From positions 5,766,001 to 5,830,000 of the forward strand of contig NZ_FNTQ01000001.1 in assembly GCF_900105755.1 (NCBI RefSeq): a stretch of 64,000 nucleotides of DNA, written 5' to 3'. Origin of the DNA: Streptomyces sp. Ag109_O5-10. Its GTDB lineage: Bacteria > Actinomycetota > Actinomycetes > Streptomycetales > Streptomycetaceae. Shown here in pieces: positions 7,697 to 16,523 of this stretch; positions within the stretch are counted from its first letter, which is position 1, and each line of letters begins with the position of its first letter. The translations under genes were made by a program, and so were the position numbers. The notes beneath the pieces were generated by a model. That model was not told the DNA's origin. It saw only the letters and a program-made list of their open reading frames with translations, and did no database searches.

Positions 7697-10005
7697 CCAA
7701 CGAGACCGTCGCCACGTCCACCGCCGCGGAGACCCCCGTCCCCGCCGCCGAACCGCTGCCGCACGGCCTCGGCGTGTCGCTGCCGGCCGCCGACGCGGGC
7801 GCGAAGACCGAGGGCACCTTCCCGTACGCGGCCGACCTGTGGGCCGAGGGCCTGCTCTGGGCGGCAGTGCTGCGCTCCCCGCACCCGCACGCGCGCATCC
7901 TGTCGATCGACACCAGCCACGCGCGCGAGATGCCCGGCGTACGGGCCGTCGTCACCCACGAGGACGTGCCCGGCACCCCGCGCCACGGCCGGGGCACGCC
8001 GGACCGCCCGGTCTTCGCCTCCGAGGTCGTACGGCACCACGGCGAGCCCATCGCGGCCGTCGCCGCCGACCACCCGGACACCGCCCGCATGGCCGCCGCC
8101 GCGGTCATCGTCGAGTACGAGGTGCTCGACCCGGTCATCGACCCCGAGCAGGCGTTCGAGGCCGAGCCGCTGCACCCCGACGGCAACCTGATCCGGCACA
8201 TCCCGCTCCAGCACGGCGACCCGGACGCGACCGGCGAGATCGTGGTCGAGGGCCAGTACCGCATCGGCCGCGCCGACCCCGCCCCCATCGGCGCCGAGGC
8301 CGGACTCGCCGTGCCCCGCCCCGACGGCGGCGTCGAGCTGTACCTGGCCTCGACCGACCCGCACACCGACCGCAACACGGCCGCCGCCTGCTACGGCCTG
8401 TCGCTCGAACAGGTGAAGATCGTCGTCACCGGCGTGCCGGGCGCGACGGCCGACCGCGAGGACCAGGGCTTCCAGCTGCCGCTCGGCCTGCTCGCCCTGA
8501 AGACCGGCTGCCCGGTCAAGCTCACGGCGACCCGCGAGGAGTCGTTCCTCGGCCACGCGCACCGCCACCCCACCCTGCTCCGCTACCGGCACCACGCCGA
8601 CGCCGAGGGCAAGCTGGTCAAGGTCGAGGCGCAGATCCTGCTCGACGCCGGCGCCTACGCCGACACCTCCGCGGAGTCCCTGGCCGCCGCCGTCTCCTTC
8701 GCCTGCGGCCCGTACGTCGTCCCGAACGCCTTCATCGAGGGCTGGGCCGTCCGCACCAACAACCCCCCCTCCGGCCATGTCCGCGGCGAGGGCGCCATGC
8801 AGGTCTGCGCCGCCTACGAGGCGCAGATGGACAAGCTGGCGAAGAAGCTCGGCCTCGACCCGGCCGAGATCCGGCTGCGCAACGCGCTCGCCACCGGCGA
8901 CCTGCTGCCCATCGGCCAGACTGTGACCTGCCCGGCCCCGGTGGCCGAACTCCTCCAGGCGGTACGGGACTTCCCGCTCCCGCAGCTCCCCAAGGACACC
9001 CCCGAGGACGAGTGGCTGCTGCCCGGCGGCCCCGAGGGCGCGGGCGAACCGGGCGCGGTGCGCCGGGGCGTCGGCTACGGCCTCGGCATGGTGCACATGC
9101 TCGGCGCGGAGGGCGCCGACGAGGTCTCGACGGCCACGGTCAAGGTCCACGACGGCGTCGCGACCGTGCTCTGCGCGGCCGTGGAGACCGGCCAGGGCTT
9201 CACCACGCTGGCCCGCCAGATCGTCCAGGAGACCCTCGGTGTCGACGAGGTCCACGTGGCCCCCGTCGACACCGACCAGCCCCCCGCCGGCCCCGGCTGC
9301 CGCGGCCGCCACACCTGGGTCTCCGGCGGCGCCGTGGAACGCGCGGCCAAGATGGTCCGCACCCAGCTCCTCCAGCCCCTCGCCCACAAGTTCGGCATGT
9401 CCACCGAGCTGCTCCAGATCACCGACGGCAAGATCACGTCGTACGACGGCGTCCTGTCGACCACCGTCACCGAGGCGCTGGACGGCAAGGAGCTGTGGGC
9501 CACCGCGCAGTGCCGCCCGCACCCCACCGAGCCGCTGGACGGCGACGGCCAGGGCGACGCCTTCGTCGGCCTCGCCTTCTGCGCGATCCGCGCCGTCGTC
9601 GACGTCGACATCGAACTCGGCTCGGTACGGGTCGTGGAGCTGGCCGTCGCCCAGGACGTCGGCCGGATCCTCAACCCGGCCCAGCTCAACGCCCGGATCG
9701 AGGCCGGCGTCACGCAGGGCGTCGGCATCGCCCTCACGGAGAACCTGCGCACCCCGCGCGGCCTGATCCGCCACCCCGACCTCACCGGCTACGCCCTGCC
9801 GACCGCCCTCGACGCCCCCGACATCCGGATCGTCAAACTCGTCGAGGAACGCGACGTGGTCGCCCCCTTCGGCGCCAAGTCGGTCAGCGCGGTGCCGGTG
9901 GTGACCTCCCCGGCGGCCATCGCCTCCGCCGTCCGCGCCGCAACCGGCCGCCCCGTCAACCGCCTCCCGATCCGCCCCCAGGCCGCGGTGGTCACGGGGC
10001 AGTGA
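7693..10005 (+). CDS. Molybdenum hydroxylase large, molybdopterin-binding subunit (xanthine dehydrogenase family)
   Basis: The catalytic subunit that would bind the molybdopterin cofactor and hydroxylate a purine or aldehyde-type substrate. The 770-residue length is normal. The N-terminal aldehyde-oxidase hammerhead domain spans about 30-130 (YAADLWAEGLLWAAVLRSPH). Molybdopterin-binding segments follow, including VRGEGAMQVCAAYEAQMD and the C-terminal GVTQGVGIALTEN with FGAKSV. The GTG at 7693 overlaps the previous stop. The operon makes a complete three-subunit enzyme; whether the substrate is xanthine cannot be decided from sequence. Confidence 0.92.
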   Translation: MTNETVATSTAAETPVPAAEPLPHGLGVSLPAADAGAKTEGTFPYAADLWAEGLLWAAVLRSPHPHARILSIDTSHAREMPGVRAVVTHEDVPGTPRHGRGTPDRPVFASEVVRHHGEPIAAVAADHPDTARMAAAAVIVEYEVLDPVIDPEQAFEAEPLHPDGNLIRHIPLQHGDPDATGEIVVEGQYRIGRADPAPIGAEAGLAVPRPDGGVELYLASTDPHTDRNTAAACYGLSLEQVKIVVTGVPGATADREDQGFQLPLGLLALKTGCPVKLTATREESFLGHAHRHPTLLRYRHHADAEGKLVKVEAQILLDAGAYADTSAESLAAAVSFACGPYVVPNAFIEGWAVRTNNPPSGHVRGEGAMQVCAAYEAQMDKLAKKLGLDPAEIRLRNALATGDLLPIGQTVTCPAPVAELLQAVRDFPLPQLPKDTPEDEWLLPGGPEGAGEPGAVRRGVGYGLGMVHMLGAEGADEVSTATVKVHDGVATVLCAAVETGQGFTTLARQIVQETLGVDEVHVAPVDTDQPPAGPGCRGRHTWVSGGAVERAAKMVRTQLLQPLAHKFGMSTELLQITDGKITSYDGVLSTTVTEALDGKELWATAQCRPHPTEPLDGDGQGDAFVGLAFCAIRAVVDVDIELGSVRVVELAVAQDVGRILNPAQLNARIEAGVTQGVGIALTENLRTPRGLIRHPDLTGYALPTALDAPDIRIVKLVEERDVVAPFGAKSVSAVPVVTSPAAIASAVRAATGRPVNRLPIRPQAAVVTGQ

Positions 10006-10536
10006 GCCTGCCCGGCGTCGTGGTCGTCGCGGGGGCGACGGCCTCGGGCAAGCCGGCCCTCGCCTAGGCGCCGGCCGAGCAACCGCCCGGGCCGCGCACG
10101 TACGCGGCGACCTCTTCCGCCGCATGATCGTGCCGGGACGGGAGGAGTACCCGCCCGGGGCCTCCGCGGAGGCGACCGCCCAACTCCACCTCCGCCACCG
10201 CCTGTCCGCGGCCACGGCGGACACCTGCGCCGAGGCCGGGTTCACGGCGATCGTGCAGGACGTGCAGCTGGGCCCGGAGGTGACGTCGTACGTCGAGCGG
10301 ATCCGCCCCCGCCCCCTGCACGCCGTCGTCCTCGCCCCCAGCCCCGAAGCCGTGGCGGAGCGGGCGGCCGGGCGGTCGAAGGGCGGGTACAGGCCCGCGT
10401 GGACGATCGCCGATCTGGACCGGAACTCCGCCTGTGCACCCGGTCGTTGGGACTGTGGCTGAACACGTCGGCGCGCACCGTGGAGCAGAGGGTGCAGGCG
10501 ATTCTCACCGGGGCGGAACGGTCGAGGGTCGCCTGA
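10002..10536 (+). pseudogene. Decayed P-loop kinase / AAA-like ATP-binding protein
   Basis: The GTG at 10002 overlaps the hydroxylase stop and opens a frame encoding VVVVAGATASGKPALA, a P-loop whose final Ser/Thr is replaced by Pro, and then a TAG at 10065. Sequence for the middle of a small nucleotide-kinase-like protein resumes at about 10115 in another frame (DLFRRM...REEYPPGASAEATAQL...YVERIRPRPLHAVVLAPSP...YRPAWTIADLD). After about 10425 the frame shifts again to SLGLWLNTSARTVEQRVQAIL, ending at 10536. Intact Streptomyces relatives are roughly 180 aa. A lost Walker A residue, a stop and two frame changes argue for real decay rather than one sequencing error. Confidence 0.8.
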
Positions 10537-10712
10537 CGTCTCATCTGCGGGGCGTTGTCAGTGCCGCGGCGTAGTGTTCTGGCAGTGGGGACGGCCGTTC
10601 CGGAGGGGAAGCCCGGACGGCCCGCCATGCCCTGCTGACTTCCGGCTTCTACGCACGGCGCACCACTCGGACCGACTTGCACGTCTTGAACTCTTTGATC
10701 GCGGGGGCAGCG

Positions 10713-11882
10713 ATGAGCACGATCAGCACGACCGGCAGCGGTGCCACGGCGATCACGCTGACCGAGGCCGAACTGGACCGGTACATCACGCACGAACCCA
10801 CCCGCAGCTGGCTCACCGGCCCCGGACTGCCCGAGAACGGCGGCCTGCTGACGTTCGAGCCGCTGCGCACGGTCGGCCTGCGCACCCTGGCGGACGTCAC
10901 GGACGGCCCGGCCCGGCTCGCGGAGGAGCTCCGGGACCGCCTGGTGATCGGGGAGCTGCTGGCCCCGGCCGGCCTGGACACCGAGTCGATCCTCCTCGAC
11001 GGCGGCACCGGCGAGATCAGCACGGCCTACCTCGTCGACCCCACCGACCCCCGCCCGCTGGCCCCTTCGCTGGAGACCCTGCTGCGCTTCGCCGCGGTCA
11101 CCGAGGAACTGACCGGCCTGCGCGGCCGCTTCGCCTCCCTCGCCGGTACGCACGGCACGAAGGCGGCGACCGAGGCCTCCCGCAGGCTCCTGGAGCTCTT
11201 CGAGGAGGGCACGGCCGGCCGCGTCCCGCCGTACTGGAAGGCGACGGCCCTGATCCGCCCCCTCAGCCTGATCGCCGGCCCCGGCACGGACTCCGGGCTC
11301 GCCGTCGACCTGCCGGCCCGGCTCCTGGACCAGGAGTTCGGACAGGGCCGGGTGGCGCGCTTCGAGGAGGTCGACTTCCCGCCCACGCTCACCCACGAGC
11401 CGACCCGCCGCTTCCTGCGCGAGACCGGCCTCCCGGAGGACGCGGTCGTCTTCCACCTCGACCCGGACGCCCCGCTCCCCACCCTCTGGGAGTACTTCAC
11501 CGACATCCACACCGGCGGTTTCCCCCCGGACGACCTCCCGGCCCACGCCGACCGGCTCATACGCCTCGGCTACCTGATCGAGGACAACAGCCTCGTCGTG
11601 GACGGCTCCACCGGCGCGATCCTCAACTTCTCCGAGCCCGAAGCGACCCTCTACCCCCTCAACACCGACATCTCCACGCTCGCCTACACCCTGTGGCTCC
11701 TGCACCACGAGCGCACCATCGACGAGCACCTGAACCACGAACTCACCACCGAGGCCTACGACCAGCTCGCCGCGGCCATGCTCCACACCCTCGCGACCAT
11801 CGACCCCACCCCGGTCACGACCGACGCCGACTGGCACTACTGGACCGAGCTGTTCCAGGACGAGGCCGGCGGGGTGCTGTAG
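10713..11882 (+). CDS. SUKH-4 family immunity-like protein with two repeats
   Basis: A 389-residue protein that looks like two SUKH-4 units in tandem. THEPTRSWLTGPGLPENG begins the first (about residue 24) and THEPTRRFLRETGLPEDAV the second (about residue 229). Each is followed by a DIST/L...Y(L)I(E)D...G(S/T)G(E/A)I pattern. SUKH proteins are best known as immunity partners of secreted or contact-delivered nuclease and deaminase toxins, but no toxin gene is visible nearby. Start chosen at the ATG at 10713 because homology begins just after it; an ATG at 10677 is in frame. Confidence 0.75.
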   Translation: MSTISTTGSGATAITLTEAELDRYITHEPTRSWLTGPGLPENGGLLTFEPLRTVGLRTLADVTDGPARLAEELRDRLVIGELLAPAGLDTESILLDGGTGEISTAYLVDPTDPRPLAPSLETLLRFAAVTEELTGLRGRFASLAGTHGTKAATEASRRLLELFEEGTAGRVPPYWKATALIRPLSLIAGPGTDSGLAVDLPARLLDQEFGQGRVARFEEVDFPPTLTHEPTRRFLRETGLPEDAVVFHLDPDAPLPTLWEYFTDIHTGGFPPDDLPAHADRLIRLGYLIEDNSLVVDGSTGAILNFSEPEATLYPLNTDISTLAYTLWLLHHERTIDEHLNHELTTEAYDQLAAAMLHTLATIDPTPVTTDADWHYWTELFQDEAGGVL

Positions 11883-12129
11883 CGGGACGGCGCGGGGTCA
11901 GGCCGCCTCATGACGGCTCCCGCACAGGATCCGAGACCGGGCGCCGCGACCGGCCCGAACGCCATGGACCGGCGGCCCCGCGACCGTCACCGCCGCGTGG
12001 ACACCTGCCGGTAGCTCGTACGGGGGACAGCCCGAGCGCCCATCCCTGCTCACTCACCGTCATCGCCGGACATGCGCGGGCTCGCGCCTGCCCCTAACGT
12101 CGCAGGTGAGGACCAGCGAGGGAGCGGAC

Positions 12130-12696
12130 ATGAGCCGAACCAAGCGCAGCAGGACCCGCAGCACGGCCCGCAAGCCGGGGCCGAGGATCTCGTCCCGCAG
12201 GGTGACGTCACCGACGGCGCCCACTCCGACAGCCCCCGAACGCGGGTCGCCGCACCCGGCACCACCCCGCGACCACGCCTTCCCGCACGGCCCACCGCGC
12301 CGGCCCACCCGCATGCGGATAGCCGGGACCAACCCCTGGTCGGTCACGGTGATGAGCTTCTTCTTCCTGACCGGCCTGGGGGTGTGCGTCCTGGGCGTCG
12401 CCCTGGCCACGTCTGTGCTGCTCGGCCTCGTGGCCCCCGGCGAGTGGCCGAGCCCGTGGCAGACGCTGATCATCGCGACCGGGGTCGTCGCGCTGGAGAT
12501 CCTCCTCGGCACCGTTCTGGCCTGCCTGTGCGGCTTCATGTACAACTACACCGCCCGCTTCAGCGGCGGCGTCGAAGTGGCCCTCACCGGCGACCTCACC
12601 GACCCGCCCCCGGCCGCCCGGGCCCTCCGGCTCCTGACACGGCCGCACACACGCGCCCGCCGGGCCGAAGCCGACCCCGGCCCCCGGCAGCCGTAG
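12130..12696 (+). CDS. Membrane protein with DUF3566-like domain
   Basis: 188 aa. The first 65 residues are basic, Pro/Arg/Ser rich and probably cytosolic. A two-helix membrane domain follows, beginning IAGTNPWSVTVMSFFFLTGL and ending YNYTARFSGGVEVAL, a pattern that matches DUF3566 proteins (the better known member lies beside gyrA). The tail is basic. GAGGGAGCGG lies before the ATG. Function unknown. It is the last chromosomal gene before the integrated element. Confidence 0.75.
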   Translation: MSRTKRSRTRSTARKPGPRISSRRVTSPTAPTPTAPERGSPHPAPPRDHAFPHGPPRRPTRMRIAGTNPWSVTVMSFFFLTGLGVCVLGVALATSVLLGLVAPGEWPSPWQTLIIATGVVALEILLGTVLACLCGFMYNYTARFSGGVEVALTGDLTDPPPAARALRLLTRPHTRARRAEADPGPRQP

Positions 12697-12713
12697 CCAC
12701 CCGCACAACCGGA

Positions 12714-12744
12714 AGGGCGGCACCCCCTGCTGAGGTGCCGCCCT
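12714..12744 (+). terminator. Hairpin between the DUF3566-like gene and the attachment site
   Basis: AGGGCGGCACC pairs perfectly with GGTGCCGCCCT over an 9-base loop. The same 11-bp stem recurs at 31175-31208 beside the intact tRNA. The original tRNA-Cys (reading leftwards) and its terminator therefore lay here, and the element brought in a look-alike. It can serve both strands. Confidence 0.75.
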
Positions 12745-12767
12745 GTCGTCCTGCCCGGTCGGGCATC

Positions 12768-12812
12768 CAGAGGCCGTGGCGGGAATCGAACCCACGTAAC
12801 TCGCTTTGCAGG
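12768..12812 (-). repeat. Element-chromosome junction: 45-bp att copy carrying the 3' part of tRNA-Cys
   Basis: These 45 bases are identical to 31230-31274, where they form the 3' half of the tRNA-Cys gene from the anticodon loop to just past the discriminator base. At this end the sequence downstream of the core (GTTTGTCCGG...) cannot pair as tRNA, so this is the displaced half left by integration. It marks the left boundary of the mobile element. Confidence 0.95.
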
Positions 12813-12930
12813 TTTGTCCGGGCTGGTCAGGGCACGATGCGGACGCGTTCGCGAGCGTTCAATCCCGTACGCGCGCTCCGTTCGAGAGGGCACAGTGAAC
12901 GGCCTCGGACGGCAATGAACGGCCATGAAC

Positions 12931-12955
12931 GAGACGGAAACTGAGACGGCTCACT
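12931..12955 (+). repeat. Direct repeat near the left end, candidate integrase arm site
   Basis: GAGACGGAAACTGAGACGG plus six more bases matches 31149-31173 at 21 of 25 positions in the same orientation. Inside, GAGACGG occurs twice 12 bases apart. Paired short repeats flanking the att core are what tyrosine integrases use as arm-binding sites. Confidence 0.55.
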
Positions 12956-13077
12956 GGAGTCAACTGCTTGCCTGGCCAGCGATGCAGGTACCAGCTGACG
13001 AGTAGGCGCAGCGACGAGTGCTCAGGCCCACGGCACCCAGTAATCGCGAGGCGAGCCCGGACTCCGCTCCGAGCAGC

Positions 13078-13101
13078 GCATGCGAACTTTTGTTCGCATG
13101 C
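13078..13101. repeat. Perfect 10-bp inverted repeat upstream of the DUF6119-like gene
   Basis: GCATGCGAAC and GTTCGCATGC are separated by TTTT. It lies 86 bp before the start codon and could be an operator or a transcript hairpin. GCGCATG occurs once more just downstream (13104-13110). Confidence 0.6.
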
Positions 13102-13186
13102 GAGCGCATGGTGACGGAAACTATTCCCTTGCTGGACACTGTGTGATACAAAAATCCCCTTATGTCGCTGGGGGGTGGTGTGAGTC

Positions 13187-14884
13187 ATGGCTGGTAACGC
13201 TTCGACGCTCCGTTTCAATTGTTTTCTCTTGCGGGAGGGGCTCGATTCATACGAGGAGGCTTTTCGGCCGCAGTACCGGCCGGGGAAGCCGAATGGTATG
13301 AGGAAGCTTGCTGACGCAGCTTTGGCTCCAAAAGGATGCGTGGCTTACCTAAGGGATATGTCGGAGAAGCAGCCGGCGTGGGCCAAGCTGCTCGCTCCCG
13401 TTTTCCATGAACTTGAGGCGGTTCTAAACTATTCGAATCGGTTAGTTATCTTTCTCCCGGTGGCCGACCGAGTGTTCGCTGTCTGTTTCGGTTATGGAAG
13501 TAGCACACTCGAATGGTCATGGGTAGAAGCAAACTTCGGTTTGAAGTTCGCAGCTCGCCGGTTCGATAGTCAGGCGATGAATGCGGTCGGTAGCCGCAGA
13601 ATCGATGCTTCCTCCCGTTCGCAATGGGTGCAGATACCGGCCAACACGCGGATCAGCGACTTCGAAATCGAGCTTGACGGCGAGTTCACCAAGAAACTTG
13701 TTGGCAAGCTTGATGCGGGCTTGGACTTCCCTGACCTAGGGGCTGTAGTAGCGACAGACTCCGTGTCGTTCAAAGTTGACACAGACTTGAATAAGGTCCG
13801 GGAAATTTTGGGCAAAATGCTGGAAACTGCAGAAAGTGGTACAGCTCATAAAGATCTGGCCTTCATCGACTCACTTGAACCACTGCGGGTCAAGAGTGAG
13901 ATAGTGAAGGACCTGGAGAAGCTCCTAGTGGATGAGCTTTTTGGTGACCGTGCCCGGAAACCGCAAGGGCAGCCACTGGCACAGCTTGCCGTTAGTGCGC
14001 TGAGTGTTCACGTACTCTCATTCGCTCCCCCGGACGATGTTTCCGTAGAAAACGTGCACGACTTCCTCATCTACAGGGGCGACCTGGAAGAAACGTTCGA
14101 GGCGATGAGCCTCGACGCGCTAAGGGCTTCTCTGTTCTTATTCCCGGGTAAGTTTGGTGTCTCTTGCTTGAGTGACATCAAGATATTGGCTCGTGACGCG
14201 AATGGCGATTCGGCGAGTCCGGCTAAGCCGCTGAAGCATTGGCTTGTTTTCGAGGCGGGCGACCAGGACAGGCGCTATCTGCTGACGCTGGGTAAATGGT
14301 ATGCGCTTGCAGAGAAGTACACGGAGAAGCTCGATCAGGACTTGTCCCTCCTTGAGGATGTCACGGACGCTCTACAGCTGATACCTTGGGACGACTGGGG
14401 TGCGCAAAACAACTGGGAGAAGCACTACAACCGCAATGCGGTAAAAGGTCGTAAAGATCTAATCTGCCTCGACAGGGAGAAGTTGTACAGCGAAGACGGT
14501 GACGAGATCGAGGCTTGCGACTTGCTCCACGTCGATGGGTATTTTGTGCATGTCAAGCCGTACTCGGGGAGTCAGACGCTAAGTCATCTTTTCTCCCAGG
14601 GGTTCGTGTCGGCGCAAACTATAATCGTAGACGCCAAATACCGAAGCGACTTCATTGAAGCCGTAAGATCAATCAATCCTGACCTTATTGAGGCCGCATC
14701 TCAAGTGCCGCCCAAGTTCGTCACATACGCCGTTGCCTTCGACGGGAGTCAGCGCATACCGCAGGATTTGCCAACCTTCAGTAAAGTGAATCTGCGGAGC
14801 TTCAGTAAGCGCGTAAAGATGCTCGGTTCAGTGCCGACCCTTGCCCGTATACAAATGACATTCAAGCGAGAGAAAAAGAAGTAG
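13187..14884 (+). CDS. DUF6119 / TIGR04141-type sporadically distributed protein
   Basis: 565 aa, soluble, no signal peptide. The C-terminal third has the family pattern: an acidic EACDLLHVDGYFVHVK segment (about 441-456) followed by LSHLFSQGFVSAQ (about 464-476). I recall this pattern from the sporadically distributed TIGR04141/DUF6119 proteins found in variable islands; no activity is known to me. The N-terminal part is not recognisable. GC is far below its surroundings: two 60-base lines counted by eye give 43% (13801-13860) and 47% (14581-14640). TTA codons occur at residues 86 and 318, so full translation should need the bldA tRNA. Position at the element end, low GC and isolation mark it as cargo, plausibly a defence gene. 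Confidence 0.75.
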   Translation: MAGNASTLRFNCFLLREGLDSYEEAFRPQYRPGKPNGMRKLADAALAPKGCVAYLRDMSEKQPAWAKLLAPVFHELEAVLNYSNRLVIFLPVADRVFAVCFGYGSSTLEWSWVEANFGLKFAARRFDSQAMNAVGSRRIDASSRSQWVQIPANTRISDFEIELDGEFTKKLVGKLDAGLDFPDLGAVVATDSVSFKVDTDLNKVREILGKMLETAESGTAHKDLAFIDSLEPLRVKSEIVKDLEKLLVDELFGDRARKPQGQPLAQLAVSALSVHVLSFAPPDDVSVENVHDFLIYRGDLEETFEAMSLDALRASLFLFPGKFGVSCLSDIKILARDANGDSASPAKPLKHWLVFEAGDQDRRYLLTLGKWYALAEKYTEKLDQDLSLLEDVTDALQLIPWDDWGAQNNWEKHYNRNAVKGRKDLICLDREKLYSEDGDEIEACDLLHVDGYFVHVKPYSGSQTLSHLFSQGFVSAQTIIVDAKYRSDFIEAVRSINPDLIEAASQVPPKFVTYAVAFDGSQRIPQDLPTFSKVNLRSFSKRVKMLGSVPTLARIQMTFKREKKK

Positions 14885-15034
14885 GCTCCTTCCGGCTGCC
14901 TGGGTGACTTCTCTCTGGGTATGCCCCTGATCCTGGTGGCTGTCGTTGAGCAGCTGGTTACGCCTCTGGTCCGCGTGGGGCGCGGCCATGCGACCCTTGG
15001 CAGCGAGCAACGGAGCGATGCGAGAGGAGCCGAA

Positions 15035-15481
15035 GTGCCGGAGGCCAGTCCGCGCGGAACCTACCTGATCATTGCGGAGACGCTGCGAAGCGAGATTCAG
15101 GCGGAGCAGGGTGGCAGCACCTTGCCGTCAGAGGCCGACCTGATGGACTTGCACAGCGTCTCCCGGAACACGATCCGCCGCGCGCTCAAGGTTCTCGAAG
15201 CTGACGGAGTTGTCGAGTCCGCCCCCGGGATCGGGTGGCGCGTGGTCCGGGGAGGTGACCGGCGGTCGCTCGCGGAGCGCATGACGGACGTGATCAAAGA
15301 CGACTCCCTCTCAGTAGGAGACGCATACCCGTCCGAAGCGAAGCTGTGTGAGCGCTTCGGAGCGTCCCGGACCGCCGTGCGCCGTGTCCTTGCTCAGATG
15401 GAGGGAAACGGCTTGCTCGCCACCGTGCACGGCAAAGGGCGGACCGTGCGCGCTCTCCCGGCATCCGCCGCCCGGCCGTAG
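15035..15481 (+). CDS. GntR-type regulator made of two winged-helix units
   Basis: 148 aa. Residues about 8-72 and 76-142 each look like a GntR winged-helix domain: LPSEADLMDLHSVSRNTIRRAL in the first, and YPSEAKLCERFGASRTAVRRVL in the second. No effector-binding domain follows, unlike most GntR members, so one chain may supply two DNA-reading heads. GTG at 15035 has AGAGGA upstream. In pSAM2 the GntR protein KorSA represses activation and transfer; this gene may play that part, but its architecture differs. It lies 11 bp before the HD gene. Confidence 0.85.
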   Translation: MPEASPRGTYLIIAETLRSEIQAEQGGSTLPSEADLMDLHSVSRNTIRRALKVLEADGVVESAPGIGWRVVRGGDRRSLAERMTDVIKDDSLSVGDAYPSEAKLCERFGASRTAVRRVLAQMEGNGLLATVHGKGRTVRALPASAARP

Positions 15482-15492
15482 TCTTGGCCGCC

Positions 15493-16062
15493 ATGGGACT
15501 GACTGAGTGGGCGTACACGCTCTCTGAATCGCTGCTTTCCGATCCGCTCCCGCGCAGGTGGGCGCACTCACTCGGGGTCGCCAAGCGCGCTCGCTCCCTG
15601 AGCGCAATCCTGGGGGAGGACACGGAACTCTTGGAAGCGGCGGCCGTGTTGCATGACATCGGCTACTCGCCGGCCATTGCTGCCACGGGCTTCCATCCCT
15701 TGGACGGTGCGCGGTTCCTCAGGGATCAGGAAGGTGCGGACGAACGGGTCGTTCGTCTCGTGGCGCATCACTCCTGTGCCTTGTTGGAAGCGGAGGAACG
15801 CGGACTCCGTCAAGAACTTGAGGGCGAGTTCGAGCTAGAGCGTCCCGACCTGGTCGACGCCTTGCTGTACTGCGACATGACGACGACGCCGGACGGGACG
15901 CAGACGACGCCGGCTGAGCGGCTGGATGAGATCGTGCAGCGATACGGCCCCGACACGATCGTCGGGCGGTTCATCCAGCGCGCGGCCCCCGAGATCCATG
16001 CCGCGTCGAAGCGTGTCGGGGATCGGATGGCGGACGCCTCTGTTGGTCGTCAGCCGATGTAA
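15493..16062 (+). CDS. HD-domain protein
   Basis: 189 aa. An HD superfamily metal-dependent phosphohydrolase fold is indicated by RRWAHSLGVAKRA (about 20-32), AVLHDIGYSP (about 52-61) and VAHHSC (about 92-97), together supplying the usual His, His-Asp and His ligands. The substrate is unknown. The ATG at 15493 starts 11 bp after the GntR stop with no obvious ribosome-binding site; a TTG at 15484 is in frame. Its 3' end overlaps the convergent Nudix gene by 13 bp. Confidence 0.85.
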   Translation: MGLTEWAYTLSESLLSDPLPRRWAHSLGVAKRARSLSAILGEDTELLEAAAVLHDIGYSPAIAATGFHPLDGARFLRDQEGADERVVRLVAHHSCALLEAEERGLRQELEGEFELERPDLVDALLYCDMTTTPDGTQTTPAERLDEIVQRYGPDTIVGRFIQRAAPEIHAASKRVGDRMADASVGRQPM

Positions 16063-16523
16063 GGCTCTTGCCGCGCGTCATCGAGACCGTGCCGGATGCG
16101 CAACATCATCGAAGGGTGGATGTCCAGCCCGTCAAGGTCCGCCGGATCAATCCAGCGGACCTCTTTCGATTCGCTACTTGTGCGCAGGGAACCGCCGACC
16201 GGGTGGGCCCGGAAGCAGATGGAGAACTGTTGCCGGACCTCGCCGTCGTCGTACGCCAAAACGTGCTCGGGGTCGGTGTAGAGCCCGACGATGTTGTCGA
16301 CCTCAACGTCGATACCGGTCTCTTCTCGAACCTCGCGAACGACCGTGTCCGCGATGCGCTCGCCGATGTCGTGACCACCACCGGGCAGGGCCCAAAGGTC
16401 GTTGTCGGTCTTGTGGATGAGCAACAGTCGCCCCGCAGTGTCCCGGACAACCGCCGTCACCGACGGGACGACCGAGTTGGCCTTAGGGGCGTGCGGGTCG
16501 CGGAAGTAGTCAATCCGGCTCAT
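16050..16523 (-). CDS. Nudix hydrolase, Pif-like candidate
   Basis: 157 aa. The Nudix box is complete: GGGHDIGERIADTVVREV followed by REETG (about residues 57-80). The N-terminus MSRIDYFRDPHAPKANSVVP begins right at the stop of the XRE gene (ATGA overlap), so the two are translated together. In pSAM2 the immunity factor Pif, which blocks redundant conjugal transfer into cells already carrying the element, is a Nudix-motif protein. The presence of a Nudix gene in the regulatory block suggests the same job here, although the hydrolysed substrate is unknown. Confidence 0.85.
   Translation of the reverse strand: MSRIDYFRDPHAPKANSVVPSVTAVVRDTAGRLLLIHKTDNDLWALPGGGHDIGERIADTVVREVREETGIDVEVDNIVGLYTDPEHVLAYDDGEVRQQFSICFRAHPVGGSLRTSSESKEVRWIDPADLDGLDIHPSMMLRIRHGLDDARQEPYIG

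Larger units (their letters stand above)
12813..13186. other. Left end of the element, non-coding
   Basis: About 370 bases without a convincing gene. They contain repeated TGAACGGCC-type words (12894-12930), a 25-base sequence shared with the right end (12931-12955) and a perfect hairpin at 13078-13101. Composition shifts from GC-rich to AT-richer towards the first gene, where its promoter must lie. Confidence 0.6.

Noticed and set aside
13078..13101. The 10-bp inverted repeat as a terminator
   Set aside because: It has only four Ts in the loop and no T-run after the stem, and there is no gene upstream for it to end.
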